In this document: piece by piece, positions 8,433 to 15,821 of the stretch
Layout: each line of letters opens with the position of its first letter
How positions within the stretch are numbered: position 1 is the first letter of the stretch
Origin: Candidatus Dormiibacterota bacterium
GTDB taxonomy: Bacteria; Chloroflexota; Dormibacteria; Aeolococcales; Aeolococcaceae
Direction of reading: 5' to 3'
DNA length: 57,644 nucleotides
Assembly: GCA_003153125.1 (NCBI GenBank)
Contig: PLWW01000011.1
Coordinates: 20,414-78,057 of the forward strand
Notes under the pieces: generated by a model
What the model was told of the DNA's origin: nothing
Databases searched by the model: none
Seen by the model: the letters and a program-made list of their open reading frames with translations, nothing else
Position numbers and translations under genes: made by a program

Positions 8433-9458
8433 ATGGGCATGCCACTCCGTCAGAACCTCCGCATCGGCGCCTACGTGATGAACCAGAAGCTGCATCGTCG
8501 CGATAAGTACGCGCTGGTGCTGGAGCTTGAGCCCCTCTACCAGTGCAACCTCGCCTGCGCCGGGTGCGGCAAGATCCAGCAGCCTGACGACATCCTGGCA
8601 CGCCGCCTCAGCGTACAGGACTGCATCGACGCCGTCGAGGAGTGCGGCGCGCCCGTCGTCTCCATCGCCGGTGGCGAGCCGCTTGTTCACCGCGAGATCG
8701 ACCAGATCGTCGCGGCCCTGGTGGAACGGAAGAAGTTCGTCTTCCTCTGCACCAACGCCATCCTCATGGAGAAGAAGCTCGACAAGTTCACGCCCTCGCC
8801 CTACTTCTCGTGGATGGTCCACATCGACGGGCTGCGCGAGCGCCACGACGCGTCTGTCAACCGTGACGGCGTGTTCGACAAGGCGGTGTCGGCGATCCGC
8901 GAGGCCAAGAAGCGCGGTTTCCGAGTCAGCACCAACACCACGTTCTTCGGACAGGATGATGCCACCACTGTCCGCAACGTTCTCGACTACCTGAACGACG
9001 ACCTCCAGGTCGACATCATGCAGATCTCGCCCGGGTACGCCTACGAGAAGGCGCCCGACCAGGAGAACTTCCTCGGCGTCGAGCGCACCCGTGCCATCTT
9101 CCGCGACGCGTTCGCGGACGGCCGCCGCAAGAAGTGGCGGCTCAATCACTCGCCCCTGTACCTCGACTTCCTCGAGGGAATCGTGGACTTCCCCTGCACC
9201 GCCTGGGCAATCCCCTCCTACTCGGTGCTGGGCTGGCAGCGGCCCTGCTACCTCATGAACGACGGCTATGTGCGCACCTACAAGGACCTGCTCGACACCA
9301 CGGAATGGTCGCAGTACGGCCGCGGTCGCGACCCGCGCTGCGAGAACTGCATGGCCCACTGCGGGTACGAGCCGACGGCGGTGATCGCCACCACGAAGTC
9401 GCTGCGGCAGACCCTGCGCGCCGCCGGTGACACGTTGGTGGGGCAGCGAGTGCGGTGA
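8433..9458 (+). CDS. hpnH: Adenosyl-hopene transferase HpnH (radical SAM)
   Basis: A 341-residue radical SAM protein. The cluster-binding motif is C38-x3-C42-x2-C45 in YQCNLACAGCGKIQQ, followed by the SAM-contact segment SIAGGEPLVH and by SMTNA-like LCTNAILM. A C-terminal cysteine group (DPRCENCMAHCGYEP) is as in HpnH. The enzyme joins the 5'-deoxyadenosyl radical of SAM to hopene, the first step toward extended bacteriohopanepolyols. A good ribosome site (TAGGAG) overlaps the cyclase stop codon, 5 bases before the ATG. HpnG, which would remove adenine in the next step, is not encoded in this window. Confidence 0.95.
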   Translation: MGMPLRQNLRIGAYVMNQKLHRRDKYALVLELEPLYQCNLACAGCGKIQQPDDILARRLSVQDCIDAVEECGAPVVSIAGGEPLVHREIDQIVAALVERKKFVFLCTNAILMEKKLDKFTPSPYFSWMVHIDGLRERHDASVNRDGVFDKAVSAIREAKKRGFRVSTNTTFFGQDDATTVRNVLDYLNDDLQVDIMQISPGYAYEKAPDQENFLGVERTRAIFRDAFADGRRKKWRLNHSPLYLDFLEGIVDFPCTAWAIPSYSVLGWQRPCYLMNDGYVRTYKDLLDTTEWSQYGRGRDPRCENCMAHCGYEPTAVIATTKSLRQTLRAAGDTLVGQRVR

Positions 9459-10438
9459 TCTGCGACGAGGTCTTCCTCACGGGGGCGACCGGGTTCATCG
9501 GCGGCCATGTGCTCGACGCGCTCCTCGAGGCCGGGTACTCGGTGCGCGCGCTGGTGCGCTCCCCCGGTGTCCTCCGCGCGCGGGGAGCCGTCGTCGAGGT
9601 GGTCGGCGACGTGACCCGCTCCGGGGAGCTGGTGGACGCCATGTCGGGGTGCCGACTGCTCGTTCATTGCGCCGCGCTGTACTCGTTCTCGCCCGCCGAC
9701 CGCGCCCGCGTCCACGCCACCAACGCGGCGGGGACCGCCGCCATCCTGGAGGCTGCACGCATCGCCGGTGTCGAGCGCGCCGTGGTGACGTCGAGCTCCG
9801 CAACGGTCGGTCCCGCCCGCGACGGCCGCCCTGCGACCGAGGAGGACCACGCCGACGAGCACGGCGATTCCGCGTACCACGACTCCAAGATCGCCGCCGA
9901 GCGCGCCGCCCTCGCCGCTCGCGTGCCGACGGTGCTCGTCCTGCCGACGGCGCCGGTCGGAGCCCGCGACCTCAAGCCGACCCCGACGGGGACAGCCCTG
10001 CTCACCTTCCTGCGCGGTCACGTGGTCGCCAGCGTCGACGGGGGGCTCAACGTCGTCGCCGTCAGGGATGTCGCCGCCGCCCACGTCGCCGCTCTCGAAC
10101 GCGGCGAGCCGCGGCGGCGCTACCTCGTCGGCGGCGAGAACCTCAGCTTCGACCAGCTCTGGACACGCTTGGGCAGCGTGTCGGGGCGGCGTCCCCCGCG
10201 CCACAGGATGCCCCACGCGGCGGCGTTGCTCGCCAGCATCGTCGACGAGGCGCGCTGCCGTGTGGTGCGCGATGCCAAGCCCGTCGTTCCGCTGGAGGGC
10301 GTGCGCATGGCGCGTCACCACATGTACGTCGAATCCCGGCGCGCGGCGGACGAGTTGGGAGTGCGGCCCTCGAGCGTCGACCTCGCGCTGGAGGATGCCG
10401 TCCGCTGGTTCCGGGACAGCGGCTACATCGCAGCGTGA
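9455..10438 (+). CDS. hpnA: Hopanoid-associated NAD-dependent epimerase/dehydratase HpnA
   Basis: A 327-residue extended short-chain dehydrogenase. The NAD motif is TGATGFIGG near residue 9, the catalytic pair is Y-x3-K in AYHDSKIAAE, and the preceding TSSSATVG carries the catalytic Ser. Family members found in hopanoid clusters are called HpnA; their exact substrate is not settled, and a role in tailoring the ribosylhopane side chain is commonly proposed. The GTG start overlaps the hpnH stop (GTGA). Its 3' end overlaps the last 16 bases of the convergent MarR gene. It could also be a general sugar-nucleotide epimerase, but operon position favours HpnA. Confidence 0.87.
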   Translation: MICDEVFLTGATGFIGGHVLDALLEAGYSVRALVRSPGVLRARGAVVEVVGDVTRSGELVDAMSGCRLLVHCAALYSFSPADRARVHATNAAGTAAILEAARIAGVERAVVTSSSATVGPARDGRPATEEDHADEHGDSAYHDSKIAAERAALAARVPTVLVLPTAPVGARDLKPTPTGTALLTFLRGHVVASVDGGLNVVAVRDVAAAHVAALERGEPRRRYLVGGENLSFDQLWTRLGSVSGRRPPRHRMPHAAALLASIVDEARCRVVRDAKPVVPLEGVRMARHHMYVESRRAADELGVRPSSVDLALEDAVRWFRDSGYIAA

Positions 10439-11013
10439 GGGGGCAGTCCAGAGACGGTCTCGCGGGCCTCGGTCCCGGGAGCCGCGCCACGGCGGACCCG
10501 GCCCCTCACAATCGGGCGCGCCGCTTCGCGGGCGGGCCTCCGCAGCGACACCGAGAGATCCAGGCCGAGGTACGTCCGGGCGACCAGTTCGGCGAGCCGG
10601 GTCACCTCGCTGACCTCGAGGTTGGCGATGAGGCCATGAAGCGACTCGCGCTGCACGCAGATGGCGCGGTCCAGGGTGGCCTCACCGTCCTTGAGCAGCC
10701 GCACGTTGACCTGGCGCCTGTCGGCGCCGTCGCGCGTCGCCTCGATCATGCCCGAGTCGACCAGTTCGCGGACCAGCAGCGAGATGCGCGATTCCGGGCG
10801 GTGCATGTCGCGCGCGATGGCTCCCTGGCCCATACCCTCGGCCCCGCCCGCGGCCACCACGAGCAGGAGCTGGTAGCGCTGCTCGGTCAGGCCGAAGCCG
10901 ACCAGCGTCTGGGCCATGACGGCCTGCGCCTCGCCGAAGGCGCTGCGCAACTGGGCGACAAGAGCGATGTCGGCCAGCGCGTCGCGCGCCGACCGCACAC
11001 CGTCGGTGGACAT
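10423..11013 (-). CDS. MarR-family transcriptional regulator
   Basis: A 196-residue protein with the MarR winged helix. The recognition region is QGAIARDMHRPESRISLLV and the wing is RDGADRRQVNVRLLKDGEATL, both close to family consensus; helices before and after would form the dimer interface. I start at ATG 11013 (MSTDGVRS); an upstream in-frame start at 11097 would add 28 residues with no family match and would run into the divergent SDR gene. It is convergent with the hopanoid operon and divergent from the SDR gene, so regulation of the SDR is the simplest guess. The basic C-terminal tail (about 45 residues, RRPAREAARP onward) is unusual. Confidence 0.85.
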   Translation of the reverse strand: MSTDGVRSARDALADIALVAQLRSAFGEAQAVMAQTLVGFGLTEQRYQLLLVVAAGGAEGMGQGAIARDMHRPESRISLLVRELVDSGMIEATRDGADRRQVNVRLLKDGEATLDRAICVQRESLHGLIANLEVSEVTRLAELVARTYLGLDLSVSLRRPAREAARPIVRGRVRRGAAPGTEARETVSGLPPHAAM

Positions 11014-11102
11014 GCTCTGAATGTACACGGTGGCAGCGCCGACCGCTGTTCCGCTGCCTCGGATTGGGCGTCCAGCGCCGCGCGCCGTCGTGGCCAACGA
11101 CG

Positions 11103-11927
11103 GTGACGGCCTCCCTCGACGGTCGCGCGGTGCTCATCACCGGTGCTGCCGGCGGCCTCGGCCGCACCATCGCGACCGCTCTCGCACGTCATGGAGCCGG
11201 TCTCCTGCTCGTCGACATCGACGCGCCGCGACTTCTCGAGGTGCGCGACCGCATCGCGTGCCATGCGCTGGTCGCGGACGTTGGCGACGCCGGTGACCGG
11301 CGCCGGGTCCTCGAGCACTGCCTCGCCGTCGGGCACGAGCCGGACGTGCTCATCAACGCCGCGGGCATCGAGAAGGCAAGCGCCTTCAGCGACCTGGGCG
11401 AGGAGGAGGTCATCCACGCGCTGCAGGTGAACCTTGTCGGGACAATGCTCCTCACCCACTCGCTGTTGCCGGGGATGCAACGGGCCGGCCGCGGCCACGT
11501 CATCAGCATCGCCTCCATGGCGGCCATCAAGCCGATCCCGTTCAACGCCGTCTACAACGTCGCCAAGTCGGGCCTGGTTGCCTTCTCACTGTCGCTGAGC
11601 AAGGAGCTTGCCGGCAGCGGCGTCGACGCCACGGTGATCTGCCCGTCTGCCGTGGCGGCGGTGGGCATGTGGGCGAGGGCCAGCGACCAGTTGTCGCGCA
11701 ACCGCCTCGTCGAGGGGTCGGTGGTGCGCCCCGAGGCGGTGTCGCACGCTGTTCTCGAGGCGCTCGAGCGCCGCCCTCGGCGAATCCTCGTCGGCTCCCC
11801 GCTGGTGCGCGCCGGGGCACTGCTGTCTGGGCTGTCCACGCACATCGACCGCGCCACCGATCGGCTGAGCCACATCGAGGACGTGTACCGCGAGCGCGTC
11901 CACACCGACAGCAGTCGGCGACTCTGA
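11103..11927 (+). CDS. Short-chain dehydrogenase/reductase
   Basis: A 274-residue classical SDR. It shows the cofactor loop TGAAGGLG near the N terminus, an acidic residue after strand 2 (LLVDID, favouring NAD), NAAG, the catalytic Ser in ISIASM and the Y-x3-K pair in YNVAK. A further C-terminal portion (GALLSGLSTHIDRATDRL) is amphipathic. The substrate is not predictable. The GTG at 11103 is used because the Rossmann fold begins 9 residues later; a TTG at 11064 is possible. It is divergent from a MarR regulator with about 90 bases between them. Confidence 0.85.
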   Translation: MTASLDGRAVLITGAAGGLGRTIATALARHGAGLLLVDIDAPRLLEVRDRIACHALVADVGDAGDRRRVLEHCLAVGHEPDVLINAAGIEKASAFSDLGEEEVIHALQVNLVGTMLLTHSLLPGMQRAGRGHVISIASMAAIKPIPFNAVYNVAKSGLVAFSLSLSKELAGSGVDATVICPSAVAAVGMWARASDQLSRNRLVEGSVVRPEAVSHAVLEALERRPRRILVGSPLVRAGALLSGLSTHIDRATDRLSHIEDVYRERVHTDSSRRL

Positions 11928-11954
11928 TCGATCGCCCGCGCCGCGATCACCGGC

Positions 11955-13259
11955 CTACGCGGCGCTGATCGCTCCGCGACGACGTTCGCGACGCAGCCCG
12001 CGAAGGTAGGAGTGGTAGTCGATCTCCATGGTGTGCCGCGCCGATGCCACGAACTGACGGCGTCGCACCTCCTGGCGGCGGCGGATCTGGGCAAGCATCA
12101 GCCCGCGTGACGGCAGCTGATACGACCCCGCGAGATAGTCTGCGACCAGCCTGGACTGTGCCTCGGCCACGGGCATGAGGGCGCCGAAGGGTTGCACGAG
12201 CCCGACGAACGCGACGCTGGGCACTGCCGGCGAGAACACCTGCTGAAAGAGGTTGACCCGGTTGTCAACGGGGTCGATGACGTCGCGGTCGAGGAATGGG
12301 AAGCTCACCGTGTAGCCGGTGCAGTAGACGACGGTGTCGGCGTCCACCTCGGAGCCGTCGCTGAAGCGCACTCTGCCTCCGTCGAATGCGGCGATGTTCG
12401 GTTTGGGGATGACCGCCCCGGCCCGGACGCGCTCGATGATTCGCTGGCTGACGGTTGGGTGCGCCTCGCCGAAGCGATGATCGGGCTTGGGCAGGCCGAC
12501 GTCCTCGGGGCGGCCGATGGTGGCGCGCACGATCACGCTGAACAGGGCCCGCTTGAAGAGCCAGGGCATCGGCAGCGCGGTGTTGAACGTGTCGATCGGC
12601 TGGCCCATGGCGTACTTGGGCACGATGTGCGCACCGCGGCGGCTGGCGAGGTACACGGTGCGTGCCACGCCGCTCAATTCGACGGCGATGTCCATCGCCG
12701 AGTTGCCCATGCCGAGCACGACCACGGCCTGTCCCGCGAAGCCGTCGGGGCCGACGTAATCGTGAGCGTGCATCTGCCGGCCGCTGAACTCGCCCGAGAA
12801 GGGCGGATCGGGCCAGCGTGGCTCACGGTGATGACCGTTGGCGACGACGAGTGCGTCGTAGGAGCGCACCTCGCCGGTGCTGAGGCGCACGTCCCAGCCA
12901 CCCTCTCTGGTCCGCGTCGCGTGTTCGACCGAGGTGTTGAAGCGGATCAGCTGACGGAACCCAAAGTGGTCGACGTAGGCGTCGAAGTAGGCCGCCATCT
13001 GCTTGTTGTGCGGGTACGGGGGAAACGCGCCCGGCATCGGGAAGTCGGAGAACTGCGTGCGCCGTTTGGAGGTGTTGCACTCCAACGAGGGGTAGGACGC
13101 CTGCGCGTCTGCGGCGTCGACGGACCACAGGCCGCCGACACCGTCGCGTTGCTCGAAGCACTCGAAGGCGATGCCTCGCTCGTGCAGGGCCTTAGCGGCG
13201 GCGATGCCGCTCGGTCCCGCGCCGATCACGCAGACGCGCAGCCCGGATCGTCCCGCCAT
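11955..13259 (-). CDS. Flavin-containing monooxygenase (FMO / BVMO-like)
   Basis: A 434-residue flavoprotein. The FAD motif GAGPSGIAAAK starts at residue 13 and the NADPH motif is GMGNSAMDIA. The FMO signature F-x-G-x3-H-x3-Y is seen in EFSGRQMHAHDYVG, and CTGY precedes the C-terminal part. Family members oxygenate soft heteroatoms or ketones using NADPH and O2. It is the third gene of a minus-strand operon after a DoxX-Rieske fusion and a cytochrome-b-like membrane protein, with only 11 bases separating it from the latter. That context is unusual for an FMO and suggests a shared redox or respiratory role (inference). Confidence 0.9.
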   Translation of the reverse strand: MAGRSGLRVCVIGAGPSGIAAAKALHERGIAFECFEQRDGVGGLWSVDAADAQASYPSLECNTSKRRTQFSDFPMPGAFPPYPHNKQMAAYFDAYVDHFGFRQLIRFNTSVEHATRTREGGWDVRLSTGEVRSYDALVVANGHHREPRWPDPPFSGEFSGRQMHAHDYVGPDGFAGQAVVVLGMGNSAMDIAVELSGVARTVYLASRRGAHIVPKYAMGQPIDTFNTALPMPWLFKRALFSVIVRATIGRPEDVGLPKPDHRFGEAHPTVSQRIIERVRAGAVIPKPNIAAFDGGRVRFSDGSEVDADTVVYCTGYTVSFPFLDRDVIDPVDNRVNLFQQVFSPAVPSVAFVGLVQPFGALMPVAEAQSRLVADYLAGSYQLPSRGLMLAQIRRRQEVRRRQFVASARHTMEIDYHSYLRGLRRERRRGAISAA

Positions 13260-13270
13260 CACACGGTTGA

Positions 13271-14011
13271 TTATCCGAGGTGGCGGTGTTCTCCCGGCGG
13301 CCGCGAGGTCTGCCAATGGGACACGGGCATGGCCGCCGTCGCCAGCGAGATCCCCGCCACGATTGCGATGACCGTCACAGCGGTGCGGCGCCGGGCCCCC
13401 GATACCTTCGCCGGAGCCGTGGCCCGGGACGGGACGAGGTCGGCGGCAACCTCGTGTGGCGTGTCCCAGAGGTGGGCGAGCAGGTGCAGCCCGAGTGCCC
13501 CCGTGAAAACGATCGCCGCGCCGTTGTGGATGGTGCTCCAGGACCCGAATCGATCCGCGCCGAGGAGCATCTCCACCCCGCTCAAGAAGAGCACGACCGT
13601 CGAGAGCACGAGGATGGGGGCCGTGATGCGGGGCATCGGGTGGGGCGGTCCGTCCGCGCGAAAACCGCGGTCTCCGAGGTAGTACCGCACCGCCCGCCAG
13701 CCCGTGCCGCCGAGCTTCACGCCGAGCAGGGGGACGAGAAGGAGGCCGCTGAAGTAGTGCACCCGCCACAGCGAGTCCAGCCCCAGCGCTGACACGTACG
13801 GCACCGGCAGAAGGATCAACAGCGCCAGGCCGGACATCGCGACCAGCCGGGAGTTCGCCGCCCGCGCCGTGCGCACGCGGTGCGCCGAGAAGGGGCGCAC
13901 ACCCGCGAAGGCCAGCATGTCCATCGTCGACTGGGTGAGCGGGTCCTCGGACGAGTGCCAGCGCGCCTCAGGGTCGGGAGGTGGGGCGGGTTCGCTGGGC
14001 GGCGTGGTCAC
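13271..14011 (-). CDS. Cytochrome-b-like integral membrane protein
   Basis: A 246-residue protein with about five membrane helices (near residues 54-78, 81-104, 129-151, 158-181 and 208-231) after a soluble, proline-rich N terminus. Candidate haem ligands are H85 in helix 2 and H162 and H176 in helix 4. The H-x13-H spacing within helix 4 is the one seen in di-haem cytochromes b; in helix 2 the equivalent position is K99 (H-x13-K). I therefore think it binds haem, but with an incomplete or variant ligand set. It lies 3 bases after the DoxX-Rieske gene and 11 bases before the FMO, so the three are one operon. I cannot assign a named family. Confidence 0.7.
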   Translation of the reverse strand: MTTPPSEPAPPPDPEARWHSSEDPLTQSTMDMLAFAGVRPFSAHRVRTARAANSRLVAMSGLALLILLPVPYVSALGLDSLWRVHYFSGLLLVPLLGVKLGGTGWRAVRYYLGDRGFRADGPPHPMPRITAPILVLSTVVLFLSGVEMLLGADRFGSWSTIHNGAAIVFTGALGLHLLAHLWDTPHEVAADLVPSRATAPAKVSGARRRTAVTVIAIVAGISLATAAMPVSHWQTSRPPGEHRHLG

Positions 14012-14014
14012 AGC

Positions 14015-15088
14015 CTAGGCGGTGTAGATGGTGCCGTCGGACGTGACGGTGACGCGGAGCCCGGGCAACGGCGTGGGTGCGGGACCCGCGATCACCTGTG
14101 CAGAGTGGGCGGGGTCGAACGCTGCGCCGTGGCAGGGGCAGATCAGGAGCCGCTGCGAGGGGTCGTACTCCACTGTGCAGCCGGCATGGGTGCAGACGGC
14201 GTCGTAAGCAACCACTGACTGGCCGCCCAGGCTCACCACCACCGCGGGGTCGCCCGATGCCGGGTCCTGGTAGGCGAGGCTCCCCGCGGACTGGACCGCG
14301 GCGAGGGTGCCGATGCGTGTTCCCGCGGGGGCGGCCGCGGTCGGGGTTGCCGCGCCCGGCGGCCCACTGGGGGTGGGCGGACCGGGCGCGACGCTGGGCT
14401 GCGGTGTGGTCGGCGTCGTGGTCGGCGAGGCCGGGAGCGACGCCGCGGCCGGCCGCGAGCGAGGCAGCAGAGCCAGCAACCAGATGGCGCCGACGCCGGC
14501 CGCTCCCAGTCGCAGCAGGAACTCGCGGCGGGCGGGGTCGACGATGGGCCGGCGGCGGTCCTCCGCCGGCCGCAGCAGTCGCTGACCGGGCACCCAGACG
14601 CCGCGGTCGCCAATCAGGGCGAGTGTGATCCAGGCCACCGCGTAGATGCTGTCCGAGCCGAGGAAGTAGGGCTGGACGTCCCAGGTGGCGCTCAGGAACA
14701 GCACCACGGAGAGCAGGGCGCCGAGGACGGCGAGGCCACGGGTCCAGATGCCGAGCAGAATGCCGGCCCCGATGGCCAGCTCCACGAGGATGATCAGCAC
14801 GCCCACCTCGACGGCGAAATTCTGACCGAGCCAGCCGAGGAGGCCTCCGATCGGGGATCGCAGTCCGTATCCGGTCAGCTGCTTGCCGATGTACGTCGAA
14901 CGGCTGGCAGTGAGGAAGCCGCTGTCGGTGAGCTTCTGGATGCCGGCGTAGAGGAATGTGGCGCCCAGGAAGAGACGCAGCGGGACTGACCCGAAGCGCA
15001 CCCGCGGGTCGGGACGCGGAACCCCTGGCTGCGGGGTTGGCCCGGCACGGCGCTTGGGCGCGCGGCGGCGACCGGAGACCTGGGGCAT
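14015..15088 (-). CDS. DoxX-type membrane protein fused to a Rieske [2Fe-2S] domain
   Basis: A 357-residue fusion. Residues about 35-175 form a four-helix DoxX/TQO-small-subunit-like domain (GATFLYAGIQKLTDSGFL is typical). A second hydrophobic stretch at 188-209 is preceded by RREFLLRLG, a twin-arginine-like anchor. A Pro/Thr/Ala linker (about 215-258) leads to the Rieske domain with C299-T-H301 ... C304 and C317-P-C319-H320, the two Cys-His pairs of the cluster plus the disulfide cysteines. The cluster would sit outside the membrane. ATG at 15088 is chosen; longer starts run into the divergent response-regulator gene. It probably feeds or takes electrons from the adjacent cytochrome-b-like protein (inference). 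Confidence 0.88.
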   Translation of the reverse strand: MPQVSGRRRAPKRRAGPTPQPGVPRPDPRVRFGSVPLRLFLGATFLYAGIQKLTDSGFLTASRSTYIGKQLTGYGLRSPIGGLLGWLGQNFAVEVGVLIILVELAIGAGILLGIWTRGLAVLGALLSVVLFLSATWDVQPYFLGSDSIYAVAWITLALIGDRGVWVPGQRLLRPAEDRRRPIVDPARREFLLRLGAAGVGAIWLLALLPRSRPAAASLPASPTTTPTTPQPSVAPGPPTPSGPPGAATPTAAAPAGTRIGTLAAVQSAGSLAYQDPASGDPAVVVSLGGQSVVAYDAVCTHAGCTVEYDPSQRLLICPCHGAAFDPAHSAQVIAGPAPTPLPGLRVTVTSDGTIYTA

Positions 15089-15821
15089 GCTCGGACGATA
15101 TGCGTTCAAGATTAGAGTTACATTGGAAACCCCCGCCGGAGCCGGCCCGCCCCCCTCAATCCTTGTGGTCGAGGATGAGGTCGGGCTGGGTCGTCTCATC
15201 GGTCGCGTTCTCAACGAGGAGGGCTACGAGGCGCGGTTGGAGACCCGGGGCGACAGCGGCCTCGCCGCTGCCCTGAGCGAACCTCCGGCGGCGCTCATCC
15301 TCGACGTGGCCCTGCCCGTGCTGGGCGGGCTCGAGGTGTGCCGGACGCTGCGTCAACGCGGCCTGCGGATCCCCGTCCTGATGCTCACCGCCCGCGACAG
15401 CCTCATGGACCGCGTTGCCGGTCTCGACGCGGGCGCCGATGACTACCTGGTCAAACCGTTCGCCTTCGAAGAGTTGCTGGCGCGGCTTCGGGCCCTCCTC
15501 CGCCGCGGAGTCGTCGAGCCGGACCGGATCGGTGTCGGCGACCTCGTCATCGATGCCGGGAGCCACCGCGTGTGGCGCGGCGACCGTGAGATCGCCCTGT
15601 CGGCACTCGAGTATCGATTGCTCGAGGTGCTTGTCCGCCACGCCGGGTGGGTGCTGACGCGGCAACAACTGCTCGATCACGCGTGGGGGTACGACGCAGC
15701 CCACGCGTCAAACATCGTCGACACCTACATCCATTACCTGCGGCGCAAGATCGGCGACACCGCCAGGACGCGGCTGATCCACACGGTTCGCTCCGTCGGC
15801 TACACGATGCGCACGCGGTGA
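15087..15821 (+). CDS. OmpR/PhoB-family response regulator
   Basis: A 244-residue two-domain regulator. The receiver domain runs from SILVVEDE (24-31) through the phosphoacceptor D73 in LILDVALP and K123 in LVKPFAFEELL. A winged-helix DNA-binding domain follows, with LEYRLLEVLVRHAGWVLTRQ and the HTVRSVGYTM end. The ATG at 15087 has GGAG 9 bases upstream but overlaps the divergent Rieske gene by 2 bases; a TTG at 15123 would give 232 residues, closer to the family norm. It overlaps the following histidine kinase gene (GTGA), so the two form one unit. Confidence 0.92.
   Translation: MLGRYAFKIRVTLETPAGAGPPPSILVVEDEVGLGRLIGRVLNEEGYEARLETRGDSGLAAALSEPPAALILDVALPVLGGLEVCRTLRQRGLRIPVLMLTARDSLMDRVAGLDAGADDYLVKPFAFEELLARLRALLRRGVVEPDRIGVGDLVIDAGSHRVWRGDREIALSALEYRLLEVLVRHAGWVLTRQQLLDHAWGYDAAHASNIVDTYIHYLRRKIGDTARTRLIHTVRSVGYTMRTR

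Noticed and set aside
11014..11102. CAGCG-N5-CGCTG as the MarR operator
   Set aside because: The arms are only 5 bases and similar repeats arise often in this G+C-rich sequence.
12192..13682. A 496-codon open frame on the plus strand over the monooxygenase
   Set aside because: It is antisense to a well-conserved FMO and cytochrome-b-like gene; its composition is not protein-like.
14958..15086. Longer start for the response regulator inside the divergent Rieske gene
   Set aside because: The added residues are basic and random-looking, with no family support.
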